Made by a program: the position numbers and the translations under genes | Notes under the pieces: model-generated | Databases searched by the model: none | Told to the model about the DNA's origin: nothing | What the model saw: the letters and a program-made list of their open reading frames with translations, nothing else | DNA from: Umbelopsis ramanniana AG | Lineage: Eukaryota > Mucoromycota > Umbelopsidomycetes > Umbelopsidales > Umbelopsidaceae | Direction: 5' to 3' | NCBI RefSeq assembly: GCF_025399195.1 | Contig: NW_026252123.1 | Location: 124,001 to 188,000, forward strand | DNA length: 64,000 nt | Part shown: positions 34,840-46,722 of the stretch, piece after piece | Numbering within the stretch: the first letter of the stretch is position 1 | How the letters are laid out: each line of letters opens with the position of its first letter

Positions 34840-36206
34840 CTAGTAAGGAGGATATCCTGTTGCTGGTGGATAGCCTGTTGACGGCGGATAGCCCGTTTGA
34901 GGTGGGTAGCCAGACTGCTGTGGTGGATAGCCAGCCTGTTGTGGTGGATAGCCATAGTTCTGTTCAGAAACCGTGTTCTGTCTTTGCAATCTAGATGGAT
35001 AACCACTCGGGTTATCATAGCCTTGGGAGTAAAGTGGTTGTTGAGGTTCATAAGGCTGTTGCAACATACTAGGCTGGTACATAGGTGACTGAGGGGCGGC
35101 GGGCGGATAAGCTGAATAGGCAGGTTGCTGTTGCGGGAGTCTCGGAGTAACAACTGGAGTAGGAAAGCCACCGTAGTTGTTGCCCATGGAAGGAGACACA
35201 CCTGGGCGAGAGGAAGGATCTATAAACCCGGCAGGCGGTAATGTAGTTGAAGTAAGAGGTGGATACATAGCTTGCTGCTGCTGCTGATACTGCTGTGGTG
35301 GAGGTCGGTGGTGCTGTGGGGGAGGGTAGGCCGAGGCGCTTGGCGGATAACCACCTGAAGCCGGACCCGCGTACGAAGGGCCTCCAGTGGAGATAGGAGG
35401 AGGTCGCATGCTTGGGTTCTGTTGGCTTGGTGGTATGTTGATAGAATGCCTATACATAAGGTGAGGTGGTTCTGGTGGTGGTGCAGGTAAAGGTTTGTTA
35501 TTTCTGCGCTGCTGTGGCTCTGCTGGTAGAAGTTTGCGTGCACGTGGTTTGCTGGATGAGTAGAACGTCAGTTCCAAATAGATTTCGCCAGCGCTTTTGC
35601 CTTTGTAATTCAAAGGAAACCAGCCTATGATTGAAAACGCGGATGTTAAATCTTTTTCGTTTCTGCATGTCTTGCCAAGAAAAAATTCGTCGTACCGTCA
35701 TGTTCTCCTGTAGTCAATACATTGGATACATCAAGTAGCGTCTCCGATATCAAAAGCCCTTTAGGTGCTTCTCCATCATAGAGCTGTACTTTTAATTTGG
35801 TATGCCCAGGTTCAACTGGAAGGTTGACCTATTTTCAATTGACATAGGCATTAGTCCTGGTGAGCAGTTTTGTGGGTTTTCAGCGCCTCATCAAACACCG
35901 TACCTGGTCATCCCAAAGTGGGTGTTGGCCACCGCGATAATCTGCCTTTGTATTTTCGCTATGCTTTCCAAACGTGAATCGAGCAACGGGATCTTGCTTG
36001 CCTATAATCTGCATTTCATTTTTGGAGTTGGCTCAGTGAAGGCATGAATTGCGACTTGATTCGAATCAATAACATACCGCTCGATTAGGTAAATTCCTCT
36101 GCAAGAGAATTCAGTCAGTAAAAAGGTCGTTACAGAGTCCAGGGCAGGTTCAGGTACCAACCGCTTTGAGAGCAACGATAACAAGTTCTCCTAGTCCTTT
36201 GCTCAT
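34840..36206 (-). CDS. C2-domain protein with Pro/Gln/Tyr repeat tail (Inn1/Fic1-like)
   Basis: Five exons, 36162-36206, 36078-36098 (21 nt), 35904-36008, 35696-35828 and 34840-35624; 1089 nt, 362 aa. An N-terminal C2 domain (about 1-125) begins GELVIVALKARNLPNR, with the Asp loop GKQDPVARF and GGQHPLWDDQ, then GWFPLNYKGKSAGEIYLELTF. The rest is low complexity: polyproline and PxxP stretches, then GYPPQQ-type repeats to the stop (GYPP five times near the end). This layout matches fungal Inn1/Fic1 proteins, which link the cytokinetic ring to septum synthesis through SH3 partners. The Ca2+-binding Asp set appears incomplete, as in Inn1. Functional transfer is inference. Confidence 0.85.
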
Positions 36207-37324
36207 GCAGGCCAGTGGAGTATCAACTCAAAGAGAAATGAGGAATGGACAACAAAGAAATTGAAAAGCGGCAATTTTGGTATCCATGTCTGTCTGCCAG
36301 TCAGTACCTGGGTTATTTAATTTTTTATTTTTTATTTTAGCCAGTGGTAAAAGAGTTTCTGCATGATTCAGACGACTCTACCTTCGACTGAGCACACCTT
36401 CTCCCAAATGATGCGTATCGCTGGCTGAACCGACTGACCTAGTGTTTACAACAGGTAGGTGGTGAATACAGAAACCAGCACGGGCCAGGTTAAACAGTCA
36501 ATAAGGTGAATGCAGACGTGACAGATGGTGTAGAATAGAATATGACCTTTAAAATATACAGCAGATCAGGTGGCTTCATTACACTAACCTTAACGTCGAA
36601 AAACCACAAGGTACGCTCCTCCACCTTTTCGGTCACATTCCGGTTCTCCGTTTAACAGCCATGCAACAGTGAATATTCACCGGCGGCGTAATCATCGTAT
36701 CGAAGCCTCCTTAGTCCTAATACCGAGCCTCGCGTTTCAGGCCGCACTGCATTTGCATTGCAAGACATAAGACTTTTTTTGGAAATACCCTTTTTTTCCC
36801 TCTCCCCCTTTTGCAGATGGATATAACAGACAGTTTGTATAGAGACTTTGATATAAGTGAGAAGAATGAGTAAAAAAAAAAAAAGTTATTCACAAAAACG
36901 TAGAAAATGTTCATTGCAAAGGGATATATATATGGGTTGTAAGTATATATATATAAGAAAAGAAAAAACGCATGTTGTATGTATAGTAAAAGGCAGAGAG
37001 AAAGTAACGAAGAAGAAAATGGTGTGGTGTCAAGAAACGGCGTGAGTGGATGAATTTGTTGTTGCGGTTTGGAAAGAAAAAAAAAATATGTGTCAAGTGA
37101 AGGGGATCTTCTTTGTTTGAACGACAAGAGGGGTGAGTAATTTGAGCAGAAATGACTTGGGTTGGAGTGTATACAAAACAAATTTGTTGGGTTGGCCTAT
37201 AGTCCATGGAACAGCAGCGGCGGCTGAGAACAGACAGATATAGAGAGATAGGATGCATTACATAAAACGAGCTTGAAACCAAATTGAACAAGGGGGGAGG
37301 GTTGGAAAAAGGCAGGGTAAGAGT
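36207..37324. other. Intergenic, 1.1 kb
   Basis: 5' side of the C2 gene and long 3' flank of the forkhead gene. Purine/pyrimidine-skewed A/G stretches at 36840-37100 produce spurious ORFs. No gene seen. Confidence 0.55.
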
Positions 37325-38461
<1,137 letters not shown>

Positions 38462-38695
38462 GGTCAACGAACAATAGGAAGAAGGGTTCAAAAGTAAAGT
38501 AAAGAGAAGAGAGAAAGAAAGAAAGAAAGCAAAAAAAAAAAAAAAGGTTGTGGTGAGAAATGTTGCTGTGGCGAACCCTTCAATGTTTGAAGGTCCAATT
38601 AGAGCATTCCCAACTCGGAACATGCCTTCCGACGGTACCACATCAATCCACGTGAGAGCATGATCTCAGCTTAAAGGACAGATGATCAATATATC

Positions 38696-41600
38696 TTATA
38701 ATAAACCTGTATGGAAAAGAAATGCGAGGGTTTCGCGATCAAAGCCTCCATAGTCTTCATCGCTATCATCATCATCGTCTTGCCAGTGAACCACGGCTTG
38801 ATGCTGAGACGCCCATTGTTCCAGCAGCGACACAAAGCCCCAACCCTCTGATGTTTCTTTTTTTGAAAAGACATTCATGCCTCTGGGCAGCAACATTTGG
38901 TCGGTGGTCATGACGATGACTTTGCACCTAGGTTTTAGGGAGTTAGGGGAGGAGCCTAAGGTATGAAGTGAACACTGTATAAATTTACTTTACCTGGCTC
39001 GGCTTACCGCCACATTCCAGCGCCGAAAATCCAAGAGAAAATCAAGGGCTGATTCGCTTTCAGCTCTGAGAAATGTGAAGCAAGCAATAACGAGTTCGCA
39101 TTCTAAACCTTGCATTTTCTCCACCGTGTCGACCATGACCAGACCGTCGTTCACTTCTTGTTTCAACCACAGTAGAACTGCGTTTCGCTGCCGATGATGT
39201 GGCGTCACAATCATAGCATAAGGTTTTGGTCGGCCTACATCGATTCGGTAGCGCAGATGCCATTTCACGATAGTCGCCACCACTCTAGCTTCTGTTTGGA
39301 GCATCTGGTTTCGTTTTTCTTGAACTTTGACTAGAGTGATTGCCTTATCTGAGGCCAGTGCTTGGCGCACGTGTTCATTGGAGTCGTCTTCCCACACCTC
39401 TTTTAGGTAGGCACAGTGAATATCGGGATATCGAGCCAGATAGTCATCTCCGTATATTTGTTGGAAGAACCCGTTCAGTTCATCATTCTTTTTGGGGTGT
39501 ATCCAAAACAACCGGACAGGTACGCAAAATGTCAGTCAGTTGAGGAAGCAACAAAAAAAAAGGGCTAATTTTTGACCCCGCCTCGCTTACCATACGCCAG
39601 TTGTCTTTGAGTTGGATAGTACTCGGTCCAAAATCATGTCTAGAACCTTTGCCCAAAAAGAAATCGCCACTGCCACAGACACGTCCGTCCTTTCGGCGCA
39701 TAAGGCATTGTTGTATTGACCCAAAAAGTAATGGCTGATCTTTCTGCAACAAAGGGTACTCATTCTGCAGGATTGGTCCTAACTGCTACTTGGGTTCAAA
39801 CAGAACATGACGTTAGTGAGCCAAGCTTTAAACTCTCATGGCAGCTATGACGTTGTTGTCTGCCTAGTCGTGTTTAAAGAAAATCGTAGTACTGACCATG
39901 TGGTCTCCTGCCACTATTAAACGACTGTCCCTTTGCTTTAACATTTCAATGCCAATGGCTGCATCCGACACCAAGAGCTATGGCACAGGGGGGGAAACAT
40001 ATTTCATATCAGATTACATAAACCATTTTCCTTCGTAAAATCTGGAACTTACCTGCGAAGCCTCATCTATGATAAAAATGTCGCAACCGGCTTCGGAAGG
40101 CCATGTCTGTCTGACTTTACTCCAGTCCCAGACCGTGCCTCCAATCACGACTGCGCCCTTACCCAGATGACGATTGAGAGAGCTCGCCTGACAATATATC
40201 ATGCCCTCCACAGGTTCTTTTGGGACCTTTCTAACCATACTAATCAGTTTGAAATTCGCACCACGTCTTTGTCGTTGAACTTGGGCAATGCGTTGTAGCA
40301 AATTATGAACGGCCGCTCTTGTGTACGCCGTAATACCAATGCGCACAGACTTGTCAGCAAGATACGTCAGATACCACACCACAAAAAGAGCAAGAAAGTG
40401 AGTTTTTCCCGACCCCTGTGTTACATCCGGAGACATGGTTTAGTAAACTAACCCCCAACTCGTGGCTACCAAGACATGTTGTACATACCGGTGGGCCCCA
40501 GACAATTTGTAGACGACGGTGCATTGTTTCATTCGATATGAGTTGCTGAGAAGGTGACATTCCAAATTCGTCACGTAGCCTAAGAGCTGCACTGCGCAAG
40601 TTTTTTGGGATGACGTGGGCCACGTTTTGTTTTGCCCATAGATTTGGAGATTTGAGAAGTTGCTAAGCATAATATGTATAAAGAGGTCAATAACACGCAT
40701 ACGCGCCAGTTATAAAAAAAAATCGTCCAAACAGTAGAAGTCTCTTAGGGTCCACATTGGAGAGCAACTTCAATGTTTACCCTGCCTATTTTCCCCCTAA
40801 ATTAACAGGTTACAGTAGTTAAATCTTACTTACGACAAATATTGATTCCTCTCCGCGTTGATCGACAGCCTGGAGTGTCTGTAAAGCCTTGTCGACAGTG
40901 AAATCAATGTATCTTTGATACATTCGGTAATGCTTGCCATGCGTCAGGTATGCCCTTTTGAACGTGCCTTTCATAAGAATGGTACTGTTCGTGGGATCGA
41001 TATCGTAGATGTCAAATGCTGGAAGAGGGAGAGATTGCATTTGCGCACGATACTTGAGATCAGGAAACAGAATAGCTTCCAGCGCACCCTATGTCAATAA
41101 AGAAGCATTGTCAATGTCATGAGGAAATACTATCTGCAGAGTTGGACATGAAACTAACTTCATCTGAATTTTCCACCAAAATGTACTCCAACATGGTTGT
41201 CACTTTGAGCATATCCATTGGTCGGTCATCATCGCAGCGTGGTATTACTGCGAATCTACCAGCTTTACTCTTCGTTTTAAGCGTTGGGCTTTCGACGTCT
41301 TCAAACCCCAAGAATAGTATATGTACGCCTCCTTTCTCTTCTTCGTCCTCTTCAAATCCTTTGAACCTTTCCTTCCTTTTCTTTTCGCATGCAGTAACGG
41401 CCTCGAACATCTTGAAAAAGTATAGCTTTCCAATGTATGAAGAATTGAAGGCTCTGGTACGAGCTATTCGCACCTCGCCAGGTGAAAGGAGGAAGAGGTT
41501 GACACCTGGTTCTATGTGGCGTTGATAGTTTCTGGCAAGACCTTTGTACCGTTGAACAACTTTGAAGTAAATTTTCATTCTATTTTTCATATCATGATTG

Positions 41601-43383
41601 ATGTATTGGCCAGATTCCCATTTCTGGTAAATCTCGCTATCGGTCATGATATGTTTGTGCTTTTTTACCATGTAGTAAGCCATATCTTGAAGCCGATAGA
41701 AACCATATACAGGCAAAGCGACGTTCTCCCGTATAATATCCTCGATAATCACTATCTTGGGACCTGCTTGACTACAATCGAGAATTTCCGGTATGTCGTC
41801 AGTGTCAATCGTTAGCAACTGACCATCGCTAAACATTGTCAAGAGCACCTCTTTTGCCGCACTCCGTGCCACACCCGAAATAGGCTGGTCCACAGCGATG
41901 CATTGTATAAGAACATCTTGCAGGCATTTCTTTTCGTATTCGGTGGGTAAAAACATGACTAGTTTCATTACTGTGCCATGCCACCAACGAAGTATCGCGA
42001 CCAAATCCTCAGCTAGCATTTCGGCCAGTTGTATGCAATCTTTTTCTTCTGCAACTCCGTTCGTCATTCTTATACTTTTGGAGGTGCAAAAATAGTCAAT
42101 TGCTACTTTCTTGCTATCGTAAAGTTGTATAGAGTATGTGTACATGCGCTGAGATACAGGATCGACTAGAAGGCTGATATACAGTTCATGCGTGACAGAA
42201 TGGGGGAACTTGAGGGTTGAATTTCCCATAAACTGTATAAGGTGTAATGATTAATTGGATGAGTAAAGTAGGTTATGTTCATGAAATGATTATTCGTGGA
42301 TGTAGCCTACCACAGGTGCGTCGTGGGCATGAGCTATTCTAAAATGGTATGGCAAAGATTCCCAAAGTGACCGTGCATTGAGAGCGAGACCCGAAAGACG
42401 AAAGGCTAGGTCTTCAATATCAGTAGGAAGAAGCGCTTCAACTTTTGCCTCCGTCATATATGGTGTTTGACCAGGCGTTCCTTCAGCCTCCGATCTACAG
42501 TGCTCAACGAACGTACAGCCTCGACATTTGTTATTAAATAGCCATGTCACTGGTTTTTCGCTTAGTATTTCTGGAAGTTCTTTCAAGTAAAACTGCTCAA
42601 TCTTGAGATTCAGAAAATCCAAGCGAAAGAGCTGCGGTTCTTGTGGGTCACTGGGTAGCCAAACACCGCCTGAGATGTCAACGTCCATACCGCGCATATT
42701 ACGAATGATGTATTTCAGGAAATAAGCATACGAAGCTACTTGGAACTACCAATGGAAGATATATTACAAAACCAGCCAGCATAGTTAGCAACCGTATACA
42801 CAAAATGAAAGCCTAAGATGCCTTACCTGGTGCGAAATTGTCGTCCCTTTTGCAGCCTTTGCATCGATAATTCTCAGTGTCCGCTGTTGGCCCGTGCCAT
42901 TCACAAAAATAAAGTCGGGTATGAAGATCCTGATCTTGTACTTTCTACCAATGTTGAACTGTTCGTACCATACGGATGGTACTTTCAGTGGAAGTTGGTA
43001 TAGGCACTGACCGGGCTGAGCTGACTGTAATATGAGTCTTGCATTCGTCGGGTCGGCGTTGGTACAGTCGATGACATTATCCAGAGAGTTCTTAAGCGAA
43101 AGCTCAAACAGCTCTCCCCTTCGAAAATGAGCTTCCGTTATTCTATCAGGTGAAACTTTTAAGTTGTTGTTGGACTTTCTCCCTGATAGTTGAATCAACT
43201 TATTGCATGAAAAGTGATAGGTGCTAGCCAGCTGCGATATAGAGAAGCTTGGTGAATTTCTAACCCGCTGAACATTTGGCAATGAAATTGGTTAGAGGGA
43301 ATCATCTGCTTCTATTGAATGCAATGGGCTTCACTCACCTTTGGCTCTACGACAGAACTAGCTCCAACAAAAACTGTTTGCAT
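38696..43383 (-). CDS. Fe-S PD-(D/E)XK nuclease fused to UPF1-like SF1 helicase
   Basis: Eleven exons: 43339-43383, 42827-43267, 42311-42745, 41159-42232, 40834-41088, 40489-40662, 40053-40415, 39897-39977, 39591-39785, 38994-39487, 38696-38927; 3789 nt, 1262 aa. The N-terminal nuclease is Cas4/Dna2/AddB-like: Cys36 (FSCNKLIQL), H62-x3-G66-E67-x2-E70, Asp133 (IPDFIF), Asp150-x-Lys152 (IIDAKA), Q164-x3-Y168, then Cys236, Cys239 and Cys245 (NKCRGCTFVEHC). This is a complete four-Cys 4Fe-4S plus catalytic set. About 310-665 is a region I cannot name. The helicase has GPPGSGKT (806-813), DEAS (925-928), a QLGP motif, NWRMNDELN, VDTVEKMQGLE and RRWNVAVSRAR. The order resembles bacterial TM0106-type RecB-like nuclease-helicases more than Dna2. 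A role in DNA or RNA end processing is inference. Confidence 0.88.
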
Positions 43384-44066
43384 GTTGTAAGGCCAATTGC
43401 GACGTTGTCTGAGGTTATAGCCAAATTTGTCGTATTGCTAGTTTGTCCCACTTTTTGGAAATTACTTGCGACTCTCGAAACACAAAACGCGAGAGATAGA
43501 AAGGAAAGCGAAGGTATTATGTGTTATTATTTCTTTTTATCTCAAAAGACATGCTTCAAGGCATGCTTAGCGTATGGGTATATAGGCGGGATCGCAATTT
43601 CGATAGACATAATCAACTTCATCGAGGATAAACTAAAAGAAACAAGCGCTTACACGAATAGACCCATCCAACTAGCCAGATGGTTTTCTGTATCTTCTTT
43701 CTAGCTATCAGTTCCATGATAGTCTTTCTTTGCTTGGTTTGTTCTATTGAATATTACAGGTTTCATCTTCCAAGCCGAGTCCCTACCTCATATTGCATTA
43801 CTTCAACACGTATTTCTAGACCATTTTATTTTCCGTTTAACCTCCATATAGCCTTGGAACCCCCTTTCATAAACCGTATGACAGTTCCTCGTTGCCACTG
43901 AACACGACAAGGAGCCAGTGAGCATCGTTCACGTCCGAGTTGTGACAGTTGCTGAGATTGAAAACTCCTACTGATGCTAGCGGCCATGATTGGGCCACGC
44001 AAATTGTACTTAAACTCGTGTGGGGGTAACTGGCTCAAGGCACTAGCACTTCTTTTACTTCGTACT
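43384..44066. other. Divergent promoter region, nuclease-helicase / cyclophilin B
   Basis: 683 bp between two start codons. Overlapping short ORFs on both strands do not resemble proteins. An aacgcgag box near 43487-43494 could be an MCB-like G1/S element on the helicase side; weak. Confidence 0.45.
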
Positions 44067-44955
44067 ATGGCTCGTGTTAACTTCGCCTTCCTCGTGGCCT
44101 TTGTCTTGGTTGCATTGACCACTTTGGTTTCTGCTGCTAAGGGTCCCGTCATCTCTAACAAAGGTAAGATGATTGAATCTTGTTCCATTGCCGTGTAGAA
44201 TCACATTGGAGCTAATTCGCTCTTAAAGTCTACTTTGACATTAAGCAAGGTGATGAAACCCTTGGCCGTATTGTCATTGGTCTTTTTGGAAAGGTGAGTG
44301 TTGGTTACTAAGATGACCAGACTTTGCTCCTCAGAGGCTGATCTTCTTCTTTTTTTGGTTTTAAGACTGTCCCCAAGACTGTCGAGAACTTCCGCGCTTT
44401 GGCTACCGGTGAGAACGGCTATGGTTACAAGGACAGCACTTTCCACCGTGTCATCAAGGTATAGATGATTTGGATTTGATTATATATCCTTCCCCATGGA
44501 AGCGTTAGATAAGCTAACTGTTGTGTGTACAGAACTTCATGATCCAAGGTGGAGATTTCACTAAGCACGACGGAACTGGCGGCAAGTCTATCTATGGCGA
44601 CCGTTTCCCCGATGAGAACTTCAAGCTTCGTCACACTGGTCCTGGTCTTTTGTCTATGGCCAATGCCGGTAAGGATACCAACGGATCTCAATTCTTCATC
44701 ACCACCGTTAAGACCGCTTGGTTGGATGGAAAGCACGTTGTCTTCGGTCAAGTCTTGGAAGGCTTGGATGTTGTTAAGGCTATTGAGAACACAAAGACTG
44801 CGTATGTATCAATGATTGGTGATGAGCTTGACCAGATGGAGTAAAAACTCATGCACTTTGCTTTTTATAGTCGTGGTGACAAGCCCGAGGTTCCCATTAT
44901 CATTGCCGATTGCGGTGAGATTCCCGTTGAGGAAGATGTTCACGCTGAGCTGTGA
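44067..44955 (+). CDS. Secretory-pathway peptidyl-prolyl isomerase, cyclophilin B
   Basis: Catalyses prolyl cis-trans isomerisation in the ER lumen. Exons are 44067-44163, 44229-44293, 44366-44458, 44533-44801 and 44871-44955, sum 609 nt, 202 aa. A clear signal peptide ([19 protein letters not shown]) precedes [20 protein letters not shown]. The active site is complete: [16 protein letters not shown] (Arg, Phe, Met, Gln), [30 protein letters not shown] (Trp and His of the cyclosporin site). It ends VHAEL, a possible ER-retrieval variant of HDEL. An in-frame upstream ATG (43974) would bury the signal peptide, so 44067 is preferred. Confidence 0.96.
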
Positions 44956-45506
44956 CTTCCTGACGAATCTCTTGAGGTCTCGTCCACTGGTCAAATCGAA
45001 AATGGCTCGAACCTGAATATCGTAGCTGGTAGTGTATTATCTTTGATTTCCGTTGGCTGTCTCTACAAGTACAGACGAGGCATTGTATCGTCTTTCCAAA
45101 AATAAACATACAGAACTTTGATGCAGTATCCATATATTAGTGTTCAGCGTATATGAAGTTGACGTTGCGCGTTATGAAAATCGTTTATACGACGAGGGTT
45201 TGGCAATACTGCCAATACTCTGACCTCTTTCCCCATTGTACTACATTGCTGTACGTCAATACAATGTAGTTAAACTGTGACAACTTTGTTCATTTTATAC
45301 ACCTTTGTATGTATTTTGCTTCGTCTGATACGCCCAGGGGCAGTCGAGCTTTACTTGGCGAAACGGGTGCAATGAAATAGCCAATGCTCAGAGAGCATCT
45401 TGGTATTGAAGCGACTCAACCTGCAGTAGCCCATGTGTCTGCCCCTTTTTTCCGTATTTGTTCATGAAAAAAAATTAACAGGCTATCACACTTTCTTCCC
45501 GTGCCA
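44956..45506. other. Intergenic
   Basis: 3' side of cyclophilin B and promoter of the Nudix gene. No gene seen. A short inverted pair around 45237-45270 (cattgtactacattg / caatacaatgtag) may be a weak hairpin. Confidence 0.5.
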
Positions 45507-46437
45507 ATGACTGACCAACAGAATGAAATCATAGCACGCCTACAAAACCACACATGCCATCCGGATACTTACCCTAATATGCGAAGAGGCGCTGTCCTTA
45601 TTTGCTTCGCTCCCGAGCCGTCTGGTGAATTAGGTGTCATTCTTACATTGAGGGCCTCTACTTTAAGGACTCACCCAAATGAGGTCTGTCTACCTGGAGG
45701 TAATGTCCGCCGATTCTCAGTTTAAAGCTCGTACAGTAGTTAATACGGTAAAACATTTTATAGGCAAAGCCGACGATGTAGATGAAAGCTTGATTGCAAC
45801 AGCGGTAAAGTCAATTACATCGATCAATGGCTCTACCCATGTGATTAATATAGCCATTTCCCACTAGTTCCGAGAAGCTGAAGAAGAAATTGGCTTACTT
45901 CCATCTCAGCATACTTACATTACAACACTGCATCCATTTGTCTCGGCTCACTTATTGATTGTCACTCCAATTGTATCGATGATGAACGCAGATGCTGACT
46001 TTGAACCACGAGTCAATCCAGATGAAGTCAGCGATGTGTTCACTTTGCCATTATCTCGCTTCCTCTCGTCCTACAACCACTCGAAGCAAGATTTATCCTG
46101 GTACGGACAGATATGGAAGTATCACACCTACGGCGTGCCACATATACCCGATGTCATCAACGAGCGCGAATACCCTGTAACTGGATTTACTGCTGCTGTG
46201 TTGTTACATTGTGCCGTCATAGGTATTGGTGGTGAGGTCTGCAACCTTGAGGAATTCGAAGAGGCCGAAGTGGAAGACGGCAAATCTTGGGAAGACATCT
46301 TTATCACTACCATTGTAGAATCAGGTGAGCTTGAGAGGCGCCAAAGAAGAAGCCGCCGCCCGCAGCGAAAGTCATCAAAGAGATCCGGAAAGCGAACGCT
46401 CCGAAATCATAAGAAAACTGAAAACAGTCGAATTTGA
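45507..46437 (+). CDS. Nudix hydrolase, CoA-pyrophosphatase type (Pcd1/NUDT7-like)
   Basis: Exons are 45507-45699, 45764-45804 and 45868-46437, sum 804 nt, 267 aa. The Nudix box is assembled across both introns: GGKADDVDE then REAEEEIGL (G-x5-E-x7-REUxEExGU), with all acidic metal ligands present. RRGAVLICFAPE and PFVSAHLLIVTPIVSMM match the CoA-diphosphatase group, which cleaves CoA and its derivatives, often in peroxisomes. I see no canonical C-terminal SKL. The last 40 residues are very basic (RRSRRPQRKSSKRSGKR) and may result from missing a terminal intron, since gtgagc at 46324 is a usable donor. Confidence 0.85.
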
Positions 46438-46722
46438 GTTGCGTTTTTACAATAAATGGGATATCGCATTTACGTTCTATGAATCATTTATATTATTTCG
46501 TTTCGTGTAGACTAACTCATCGGGTAAAACGTTACAGTATATTGGTATTTCTGTAGAAATGTGATGAACAAAGAAAGATATACACGGGAGTCATGTAAAC
46601 TACCGAAAAATGTTTTCGTCAAGAAAAACGCACAAATATATGTCTAAAATACAAAAGGTTCACCGCTGATGGGCGTCTAAAGGGAATTGGTTGATATGGG
46701 TGTGGAAAGTGTTTTCGCTGAT

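Noticed and set aside
36717-37291. Minus-strand ORFs rich in Phe/Ser/Tyr
   Set aside because: Come from A/G-rich low-complexity sequence in the forkhead 3' flank.
43276-43704. Plus-strand ORF of 142 codons opposite the helicase start
   Set aside because: Overlaps exon 1 and promoter of the nuclease-helicase antisense; no domain.
45237-45270. Short inverted repeat after cyclophilin B considered as a mobile-element end
   Set aside because: Imperfect and isolated; no target duplication or transposase nearby.
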